Assembly (NCBI RefSeq): GCF_905220365.1
Contig: NC_061129.1
Location: forward strand, 12,214,803 to 12,278,802
Direction: 5' to 3'
Source: Vanessa cardui
Lineage: Eukaryota; Arthropoda; Insecta; Lepidoptera; Nymphalidae
Length of the DNA stretch: 64,000 nt
The notes below the pieces were generated by a model. It searched no databases. It was not told the DNA's origin and saw only the letters and a program-made list of their open reading frames with translations. Positions 45,501 to 57,500 of this stretch are shown one piece after another. The position numbers were made by a program, and so were the translations under genes. Within the stretch, counting starts at the first letter, position 1; each line of letters opens with the position of its first letter.

Positions 45501-48500
45501 GTACGGGCCTCGAGGCCTAGTTGCCCGGGCCTGTCCTTAACGGTAGCGATCAGCTACCGTCTCATTGTTTTTTAACCCAATGGGTCAGGGTCTAATTGAC
45601 CCGATGGTATGTCGTAAGGATTTTGTAAATGATTAGAATATTAGTTCGCTTATAATAATGTCAGGCAGAGGTGAATGACCTTTGCTTAAGCAACTTATAC
45701 AACTTTCAGTAGGTAATGTGTACGAGAAATAGTAGACAAAAAATAGTATTATTAATGTACCCGATTTAACTAAGCAAAGTCAGATTTGTAAATCTTTGTG
45801 ACAACAAATTTATATTTGTTAATGTACAGTTAATGTGTTTAAAGTTAATTGTAAGCAATATCGCGTTATGTGAAGACATCATATATAATAATTAATTTAC
45901 AAATAAAGAAAAACTTTGTGTTATATCAAAAGATTAATTTTAACAAACACATCACGTACTATTTCTTATTTATTACGTTTTAACGTAAATGAAATAACAA
46001 AGCAGGATTTAAAGGTAAAACAAATAACTAAAAATTATAGTACACACGAATTATTAATAATTTTATTATAGATTATTTATGATTTCGTTGTTCGTTCGTT
46101 TTCATAATTCGTGTTCAATAAGAGAGTCACTAAATATTCTTTATTTTTGTCTGTTTTTTAAATTTATGACTGCTAGGTTTAAAAAAAAGTAGATTTTTTA
46201 TTATTGATGTCGATTTACAACTATAATAATCTTTACTTATAATACAAAAAAAAAAACAAATACAAAGATTATAAATATTGATCCCTACAGATGAAGCAAA
46301 AAATTTTACGGACAGCGATTGGAAATGTTACCGTAAGCGCTGTCAGCCGCTTTAATTAGTCAACGAATAATACTTTGAGCTTACGAATATTCCGTGCAAT
46401 CCTATTAAATGTCAGAGCAATATATACACATTACAGTATGTGATTTTTTAGCATATTTGAATTTCACGTAAAATTTTCTACTTGAATATATTGTGCACTG
46501 TTTATTTTTTCCATTGTGGTTAATGTCACGTGTAATTTAGTTATTAGGTTCGGCAAACATTTTATCAACGACAATTTATTGGTTTAAATAGGATAGTGGT
46601 TGCACGTTATGATATTAATAGGTTAATGTGGGGTCAAACAAAGATTGATTATGGACTTTTGGGACATTTTAGGATCTGATTTAAAGGTTCCTTTGTAGTG
46701 TTAGTAACAGAACAATAAATTTAATTCATTATAATGTGTTGGGTTGGTTTTGGCAGAAAATAATGATATACTCTTGATCAGCTTAGGTCACAGTGGACAT
46801 TTTCAACAAAGAGTAGGGACCTGTTTAGGAGATAATTTGTGGGCGAAAAATGAGGTTAGAATTTAGGAAATCAGGGTCAGAGCCTCATAAGCAAGTCACT
46901 TACGCTATCATAGTAACGGCTTATCTCAGACATAAGGCCAAAATCCGTAAAATTGCGGAAAACCAACCCATCAGTAAAACTATTCTGACAGACAAGCCGG
47001 TTATGAAAGACTGTCAAATTATTCTTCTAGTAAAATAAACATTACGAAAATGCCAAAATGCAATACAAAGACTAGGGACATTTCATCACTTCATATCCAT
47101 ACGGCTTTTAACTATGGACAAAAACATTCATGAGAAAGGGTTAAGGATATAAATAATACTAAGGATACAAATAATACTTGGTGGTAGGGCTTTGTGCAAG
47201 CCCGTCTGGGTAGGTACCACCCACTCATCTATTCTACCGCCAAATAACAGTTCTCAGTATTGTTGTGTTCCATTTGAAGAGTGAGTGAGCCAGTGTAACT
47301 ACAAGCACGAGGGACATAACATCTTAGTTCCCAAGGTTGGTGGCACATTGACGATGTAAGGAATAGTTTTTTTTAATTCTTACAGCATCAGTGTCTATGG
47401 GTGATGGTGACCACTTACCATCAGGTGGCCCATATACTCGTCCGCCAACCTATACCATAAAAAAAATAAGGGCTTCGTGTAAATTCTCTGAAATATGACG
47501 AGAATTGTTGAAACATATGTACGTAAAACTAATGCCGACTTTATTCGTATATTTAAACATTTCATGCAGACTTATTATACCGTAGTGAGCTGATGTTCCA
47601 CCGTCACGGAACCGGCTACCTGACATTGAATTTTACACTAAACGAGATAAGTTTTCCGACGAGAAATCTCACAAAGCGAGTGGCTCAATTAAACTTTCAG
47701 TCAATTTCTAGCTCCGACAGCACTTCGGCATCGTGAATATTGAGAGCTTTTAGTTTTTTCAATACTATTCACACTTTTCGAACACTTCTTATTCCTTTTA
47801 CGTTGCATGCGCTTAAGGATTTTATTCGTTGATTTTTATTTTTATATTTTTGAAGGTTTTGTGTTATCCGTCTTTGTTTATATAAAGTCTGTCAGCTAAA
47901 TGATATTTGTGTTCTTATTTTGAAATTTTTGAAAGTGGCATATCATAACTGGTCAAAAACTTCTTTTTACAAAAAGAATATTTCAGAACGTATTGCCCCA
48001 CGCTAGCACAGGTTTTCTTATAATTAAATTACATCACAACAATAACAAGCACAAGACGTATTATAAACACAAATTAAGTCAAGCAGGAGACTCAAGTGAA
48101 CTCCACTAAATGAGTATAGTTGTACTTAAATTCGAGGAATGAGGATTTATTAGTAGCCTTTTGTTAAAGATCACCAGATCTTTAACAAAAGGCTACCAAT
48201 AATATACAATTGTATCGTATAAACATGTTTTATAACAAAACATAGGGCAGAATAAAGTACTAAAATACAGTATATAATTCAAGAGAATGGCTCTAATTAT
48301 AAAAAAAATAATGTATACTTAAAATGTAAATAATCAACTTGATATATGACTGAACGCAAATTTCATTTCTAGTTGTTGATTTCAGTGAAAATTTACAAAA
48401 ACAAATATACGGATTTTATCGAATTCCCGTTGAATTTCGTAGGAATAGGCGATATCTGCCATTGACACGTGTCTACCCGGCACTACAACGTATTAACGGT

Positions 48501-51500
48501 ATTAAATTCTGTTCTGCTAACCATAGATAACATTACAATGTTAAATAAAATGTATCTTTACTACTACTTAGAAATATTAGCAACTAGTTTACGCATGCGA
48601 TTTCATCCACGTGTGAAAGAACCTTAGATCAGATGTTAGGATACGTGTTAAGTGAAGCTATAAGAAATCCCACATCCTCTACGATCAGTGCCGAAAAGGG
48701 TCAACACATTGTTATTTTTTCGAGTTTTAACGGGTCCGAATCCCACATAACCCAGTTTCTTCCCAAAGGGGCCTATAATTTTCCTAAAGGTCTTCACTGC
48801 ATGGAAAAAAGGCTCGCCAAATTCGTAAAGGTGTTTTTGCGTGATTGAGTAAGAAACTTTTACATTTGTTAAACAGGAAATTTCGCAACTACTATGTGTC
48901 TAGTACAGTCCGTGGTAAGAAAAGATTCGTCACCTTAAGTTCTACATATTTTCGTGTGCTCGGTGTGTGTGTGTTATGAGTGATAATCTGCTTTACCGAT
49001 TGAGAATGACATATTGCGTCGCAATGATTTGATGTTTAGATTCAAAAGGTAGTAAGAGTTTTAGACTTGATATGGGAATAAATTTGAAAACTGACGAAGG
49101 TTTTCCTACTCTGACTATACATGCATTGGCATAATTGAATCGTGATCGTTGTAGCGTCAGTATTTCCTAAGAATTTGTCGTTTAGCTGGCTTGACGGATT
49201 AAACTGAAACTTGGTTTAGTAGAATAGGATAACAACTAAATGGCAACATGAAATGACATTTTGTAAGTAGAACTGGCGAAAGAGCAATAAAACAAATTTC
49301 TTATTTAGTATTAGAATAAATAATTACTGCATTGCATACTAAATCGCTTGTTTTACTTATAATATATAATAAGTATAATTTCAAATAAAAATCAAAAATA
49401 AACTTTATTCAAGTGGCTTTTACAAGCACTTTTGAATCGTCATTTTATAATTAAGTGAAGCTACCACCGGTTCAGAAAGTAGATTCTACCGAGAAGAGCC
49501 GACAAGAAACCCAGTAGTTGCTCTTTTTAAACTCTTTTTACTATTGATTTAATAGTAAAGCTTATAAGAATGAGATTCCATAAGTAATAAATCAAGTTGG
49601 ACTGATAAAAATGTATCAAGAATTTGTTTGACAAGAAATTATGAATTGGTAGTAAATTTTGGGTAAAGCACACTTTCCTGATTCAGAACATCAGGCTATC
49701 CCATCGATATGAAGAATGGATAGTGCAGCTGAGCTTGTATCTACACTTGCTCATAATATCTCATGAGCTACACTTATTCGGAATGAATTCAGCGGCGACC
49801 GAAATTCGTTCAATTTTTGTACCTAAGATTATAAAAAACATTAAAAACTGTTCTTGGTCTCAAACTTAACCTTGTAACGAATTTTTTTATTTTAAAAAAT
49901 ATATTTAAACTTTACTAACCAAGGAAATAAAGCTTTATGATTTTTGTATTTCGAAAACAAGAGATTTAAATGTAAACGGAATTTTCGTATTTTTCTCTCA
50001 ATATTTATAAACGGTATACGTATTTTTATTTGTTGTGATTTCCAAAATAAAATTCAAATTGATTTATTAAAAAGAAGTAAACGTGTATTTCATTGTTTGC
50101 GATTTAAACGGGTCACAGGGTTAACATGAAGCTTCTCATCGTTATAAACATTCGCGTCGGTGGAAAGCAAACTACGAACGCCATTTTATTATATTCAGAG
50201 CCACAGAAAAACAACAAAAACAAATATTTCGATATAACTAAACATTTTTTTATTAAGAAATTCGTTTTATTAAATTTTTACGTCAAGTTATTACTACATA
50301 TTTTAAAACAAAGTCGCATCTGTCTGTATATTCGCAATACATTTTGAAACTATTGAACGGGTTTTAATGCAGTTATCACTAATAGACAGAAGGGATTCAT
50401 AGCAACAAAAAAATATATATAAAAAAAACTAATGTCTACCCGTGCGAAGCCGGGACGGCCCGCTAGTTAAAAATAATAGATGATCAATTATAGTGCACAG
50501 AGTCAATGATATTTTTAACTTTGTATAGGTTTGAGGTCGGGCAAATTACCTGAAGGTTTGTTGTTACAATAACAAATACTAGCCATCCTTTTCATCGCCA
50601 ATGCGCCTTGGGAACTAAGATATTATGTGCCTTGTGTTTGTAATTACACTGGTTTGCACAAAGCCCTACCACTGCGCAGGAAACGTTGCTCATAATAAAC
50701 GTTTCCTTATTTTATTTGTATTTTCTGCACTAAAACTAGGACAAGTTAATTGTTAAAATGTACCAAAGAATGAAACAATATTTTTCAATATTTGACTAAA
50801 AACCGAGATGATCCAGACTCCAGAGTATACAATAAATGGGTCTTGACCGAACATGCGAGATGGCCCAGTGATTAGAAAAGGTGAACTTAACTGTTGATGA
50901 TGATTATAATCGAACATCGTCGATTTATACCAATTTTAGAAAAAGAACACCGAACTGTTTTTTTTAAATGTTTTTATTATTATTCATTTCGTATTCATCA
51001 CATCCTGAGTAAATCTGTACGTATCGGATATCATTCAGCCACAGGTATATCAAACAACTCGTACTGAAACATCGCGGCTGAATAAGCTCCAATTCTCTTT
51101 AAAGCTGATTAAAACCGAAGGTTGTGTTGTTTAATATAATATTATTCCGCGTATTACCGTGATGTGAGATCCACGGCTGTGGAATAACGACGTACTGTAT
51201 AAACGACGTATGCATGTGTGTGATTGTATATTCATGTACATGTGTGTGTTACCATTACGCTTTGAAGATGTTAGTTTTCTTTTTTTTAAACATATTTAAT
51301 GTTTAAAGGAATGACGTATAGTTCCAAACTTTTTTTTATTAATTTGTAATTGATTTAGTTTGTGATGCTGCAAGGCAATGAAAATTGTTGGAATGAAAAA
51401 TGAAAAAGCATATTGTTATTGTAAGGACTTATTAATAATTCGATTTGTGGCTTAATACCTAATTGAGATAATTAAATTATTATTTCCATAATAATATAAT

Positions 51501-54500
51501 AGAGATTATATATTGAACTATAAATTCATAAATCATTTTAATTAAGTCACCTCTTACCTTTATTTATTTTAGAGAAAGTCAATACGTTTCCGTTTTACAA
51601 GTCGAGTATTAAAGCGTAGCGCTCAAGGGTGTAATATTCGATGTTCGGAGCAGCGACAAATAAAATTGTTTTTATAAGTGTTGAGCACACACCCTATCGC
51701 AGCATTCTGAGTGTTTGTTGCTACGGTTACTAGGGCGCTGCTTTTTTTTTATTTATTTTTGGTATAATAATTAAATAACATAACGTTCGAAATTCTAAAA
51801 TTATCTTCGATTAATAAATCATCAATTTTAAATTTAATAATTTTTCGTTTCATTAAATTATTTTGATAGTAATATTAAAAAGGAATAATAAAAAAAAGCA
51901 TAATTTTTATTTAAAAAAGTTTTAAATTTACACTTTTTTAAAAAAGGTAAGCGGACATGCAAATGGGTGCCGTAAGAAATTTTAATTGTTTCTTGATCTC
52001 ACCACTAAAACTGGAAACTAAGTAATTATGTATTGTGCCTGTAGTTGCACTGGCTCACTTACCCATTAAACTGGAAAGACAATACTAATTATTGCTGTTG
52101 AGCGTTAAGGTCTAACCTACCCAGACGGAGTTATACAAAGTCAAGTACATAAAAAACAGGAAAAAATGTCTTTAAATTTAGCTAGCTTACTGCCCCGGCT
52201 TTGCGCGGATGCAATGACTCTACTAAATGTAATACAGAATCTCTTTATATACAACGTTCACAGTTTTGTGTAATTATATAATATAAACAACTTTTTCCGG
52301 CATTTAAAATTTGTATTAACTTCGAAAACATTCATTTAAATTGCACGCTGAAAGGTCCATATTAATCCATTACTTAATTGGACCAGAATTAATGCTGTAT
52401 ATAAATCGTTTTGTATATAAGACATTATTTATCGTGAAATGAAAGGAATTATAAGTGGATAATGGCTATGTGTTATCCTTAAGAAATGGATATATAGCAT
52501 CACGGATTTTTTGGTAGATCTTTTAAATATGTACATTGCTATACTAGATTATTTGATGCATAGTTAGAGCATTCAATAGAAACTTAAAAATATGTGATTA
52601 TCTACGACATAATATCAGAAACCTCTAAAATTATTAGTATTCTCTACTATACTATGCATATTATACATATAAAGTTTCTTCTTAAATTCTCTATTAAAAA
52701 AAACAGCGTCAAAATCCGTTGCGTAATTTTGAACACCTAAGCATCGACAGAAAGACAGCGGGCAGCTGCTTCATCATAAACTAAGTTCGTAAAAAAATCA
52801 TCACTTTTAATTTTATGAATAAATTCATTAACAAAAACTAAGCAAAGTTGAGTATATTGCTAGTTTCATTAAAAATACGTAATCCGTTTTACCATAAGCC
52901 AACTTCTGTCCTATTTTTCTCTGACTTTATATTAGATTAGACCTTTCTGGTCACTCATTTCTCTTGGTCAAATCCCTAAGGGTCAGTATAGAATGGTACG
53001 CGGGAAAAGACGACTCAATATTGAATAAATAATACGTATACAGCAAATTAAGTTTCTTTATTTTCTTTATATATGGTTGAAGGATGAATTTGAAATTGGT
53101 TCGCCGAAGTTAGGACGTTAGGTCATTCTTAGGGAATTAGTGATATTTAACACGTTCGTTGCATTACGAGATCTATCAGATCTCTTGCAGGACTTTTGTA
53201 TTGTGCGTTGAACATAATCGTGTTGTTTCATTCCTTGCGGGAGGATCTAACATGTAAAGTTCTTTAGGTATGAGTAGGACAAATATACATATTTACTTCC
53301 TACTTAAAGATGAATTCAAGGACATTAAATAAAAATTAGAGATGGATTAGGTCCCTAACGCACAGTATTGTAATTATTTTCATTCTTTGCGTTAGGAGAT
53401 ATGTCGGTACTCGTGGAATCGTACGCCTCGTAGACGCAAGAGAGTGAAGGTGGGCGGCGCGGGCGCTGCGTGACTCGTTTTAGTGTTGTCGCGCGCACGT
53501 TTGCCAAATAACACTCGCGTATATACCTACGTGTTGATTATAATTTTTGTTATACAATGAGTGCTTTTAAGAGAAAAAAGTGTAAAAAAATCTATTAATT
53601 TTGGTGAAATTTACAACAAAAAATCAACGCCGGATTATACTGCTGCATCGTCCAGTAAAATAAAAATTTTGGAAAATTTTCAAATTTGCCCTCCATTGGC
53701 TAATAATGACAGTGATTCTGATTATGAAATATTTGAAACCCCTAAAAAGAAAATGATGAACCTCTCTACGTTGGAGCACACGCAGCTAAGAAATGAAAAT
53801 AATATATGTATATATCAGCCCATGTACTGGAAAACGATTTAGTGTGCTTCAGAATACGATATCCAGTCCAAAAAGTAGTAACAATAATACCACATTATTG
53901 ATGACTAATACTACACTATACCTACTGATCCTATGACACCTACTCGTAGATTTTGTGGTACTGTTTCTCCTAACCATAGTGGTTTATCTACTCCTAGCTC
54001 GTGCACACAAATGCTAACAGAAACATCCAACTAAAACATCCAACTAAAAAATGCTAAAGCTTCTCCTGCCTCATTGAATGCTTTATGTACATCAAGTAGG
54101 TGCTCAATCAATGTGCCTACCATGTTTTAATGAAAAACACTTTCCATAAGTATTATAACAAAACTTTTTCAATCGACAACTGAGATATTATTTTATTCCC
54201 ATCACTACTTACTACACATTTTGAACTATCTTCCGTTGCGGTACGAGATACAATCGATATCATATTTTTTTTTGGTATTTGTAGTTTATTCAAATGTCAT
54301 AACTGCGTGCGAACCTAGCAAAATATAAAGCAATAGGCTATCTTTCACCCACAAAACTTCTAAATATATTTGATTGTTTTTTTGGAAGATATAAACTATT
54401 TTGATAACTGTATCTTTAGGAGACCGATTAGGTCTCAAACGCACCAAATGGTAGGTTAGTTTGGAGATCTTTTAGGTCTCCAAAGCACTAGCTGAAAGTT

Positions 54501-57500
54501 TTTTGAAAGTGATGGCGCAGGGAACGTGTTAAGAGATTTTTTTATTATTTGAAAAAGGTTATCAAATTGGTTGATTGTTCATGTTTGTTACATATGAACT
54601 CTCTCATTTATAAACCGAGTTATATATTTATTTTTGTTTGGTAAAGTATATATACTTGCCGCTTGGTTCCTTTTAATTTGAAAACAATATATTTCCTGAG
54701 GTAAAAAAATACACGATGATTTTTTATGGACTCAATATTTATCATTTATTTTCTCTGGGCATTAATTGAAGTCGGTCTTGAACGTAATACATGAAAACGG
54801 TAAGGTCTACTCCAAAATTATCTTATAAATAGACTTATTATACATATCTTACTACAAAGATATTACACAACATAAACGTTTCTCGGATTTTATCTACTGA
54901 GGTACTTTAATTTCTAAATAAACTTCTCTCCCAGACAAACCGCTACGACGTCCTAAAAAAACTTTTAAAGGATCTGTTATTTAAAGAACAATTTAATTTT
55001 CAGGCCTATGTAAGTAGAGAATAAAGTGAACTTTTTAGCCGGTTTCTTCTCAATAGAATCTGCATTCCGAACCGAGCTTTGGATACAATTATCTAAAAAG
55101 AGAATTCAACTAAATTAACACTATTTTTTGTATTTAAGAAATGAATATGACATATGTGTATCACTAAGTACTACATTAACTTAAAGCGGTTGTTTGTAAC
55201 TGTTGCGAACATATTACATCTGAAATAAACATTTCTCGTTTCAACTTTTCCAGAGAGGAAGTCGTATTCAATAGGTTTATAAGCGAGGGACCCTCGCAAG
55301 GGATTATTATTAATAGTTATTTAGAATTAAAAACCAATAACACAAAGGTTATATTTGTACAATTTAAAAGGCGTGTATTACTTTCTACTTCAGTTTACCT
55401 TTGTCTAAGGCATTTACTTATTTTCAAGGTCAACCCATCAAGTCGTGAAACCGGTTAGCATTGTAAATATGGGAATCGCTTTTCATGCCATGACTTCAGA
55501 CTATTTTGTTTTTACACCTTTTGTATTCTTTAATTGTGTTTGCCTTATAATATTTATATTAAAGGAATGCTTTTAGTTAAACTGATTTACTAAACATAGT
55601 TTTGAAATCATTGTTGTGTAGGTATATAGCTCGTAAATGTCTTTACTTCTTATTCAAGAGATAGTTTGGATCGTTTTTCAGCACCCTGAGACAAATGGAG
55701 CTATATAATTATATATATTATCACAAATTATTATGTGAAACATACATATACATCATATTGTGAGCGGAAAAGAGCCCGTATTCAGGGGTAAGGCTTCACG
55801 TGATCTAACCGCAGTAATGAAGTTTCAATAGCGTAATGATTTATAGACCGCCTAGCATGTAAAAAGTCGCAAGTTCATGACCTCTTGGCTGTTGTCATCC
55901 CCTCACTTAGCACAAGCTTTAAACTTCATTGGAATAGTAGTAAATCGTTGCAATGGGGACTTGGTACTTTTTTTTAAAACCTTCTTGTCTTGATTATAGT
56001 AATATTCATTGCTTCGTTGTTTTTTAGATAGCTCATCGGCGAAGGAATAAATTGGGTAAAATCAGCGGCATATAAATAATATACATACAAAGGTTAATTT
56101 GCGTTGAAGGTCTGGAACGAGAAAATACTTCATTATTTCTGTTTAATCAAATGTATTATTTAATGTTCACTCCTATGTATTCGATTTTATTTTAATTAAT
56201 TTACTGAAATATATTTTATACAAAAAACTTTATTTTCAATATAATTTTTACTGAGAACATTACTTGGAGTGGAGCTACAAAGTGAAGTTTACGATGCTGT
56301 AAAACGTGCAATAATTTTGTACTCGTTAAGCTAAGTCAAATTGTAAATAACGTCATTTCAAATAAGATGAAAATGTTTTCATTATAATTAAAAATATATG
56401 CATAATAAATATTTAATAAGACGTATACATATAAAATACAAATAAATATACTTTTTCTCTCTATGTAATGGAGGTTGCCTTTTGTAGGATTTTTGTGATT
56501 CTCTCTAGAAAAGTTAGTTCGTTAGAAAATTCATTGGTTATGCATTAAAATATATTTGTGTCATGAGCACTATGTATCCATACAGCTCGTGATTGTATGA
56601 TTTGTAATATTATTTCATCATTAATTTAAGAGAAAGAGAGAGATTAATTTTGACATTCAAAGCCGAAGAGCGTAAGCCGATTTTTTTCGGGATGTTTTTT
56701 GGAACGATAGCTGCACGTAGACGTTCGGTTATGGTCTTATTTTGAAGAACTCCAGCTAAAAAGTATTCTTGATTGCAATTAATGAGCTAAGAATAACAAA
56801 TACTGGCCGTATATTATCGTATAAAAATGTAAAACGTTAAAATAAAATCGTAAAATTTAAATAAAATCGAAACCTGTTTCGAAATTTAAAAAAGTCTATT
56901 GAATAAAAGAAGTTTTTCTTGCCACGCACTAGTATTTTTATCATAAGTTTTTATATTCATACAGTCAGGAATACGAAATTAAAAGAGTCAAATAATTCGC
57001 TTAGTTCTTGCGCCATGACACCGCGTCGATTAGTGCATTATTAAAAAAAATCCCCACTGCAGACTGGCGTGCATGGCTTAATTAGTAGAGAGGGTTCGGC
57101 GTAATACCCCGGTGCGCTGTCTGAGTCACAATTTTACATAGGATTTTAAATTTTACATCGTGTACTTTACTTTGTTGTACACCACACAGAAAAAAATACA
57201 ACATGTTGGATACGTAAATAAAAATAGTTGCCTACATAAATGAGGCGTATCCATATTTATTTATATGGAAATGTAACTAGCAACATAGGGGTGTTGCTAG
57301 TTACATTTACTTTGCTTTTGTAAAAATATCTGCCTGACCAATAGAAAAACATGTCGTAAACAGTCTTTTTAACGTTTATATCTGAATTGTTAAGAAGGTA
57401 ATTGATAAAATATAAGCTATTGAAAGTAAAATAAAATGATACATAAATGTAAAAAATAAATCAATAATATTCTTGTCTGTTAATATTGCTTAGTTTTAAT

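Noticed and set aside
48148..48201. microRNA precursor
   Set aside because: The stem is too perfect and short (25 bp with a 4-nt loop) for a typical insect pre-miRNA, which is about 60-70 nt with bulges.
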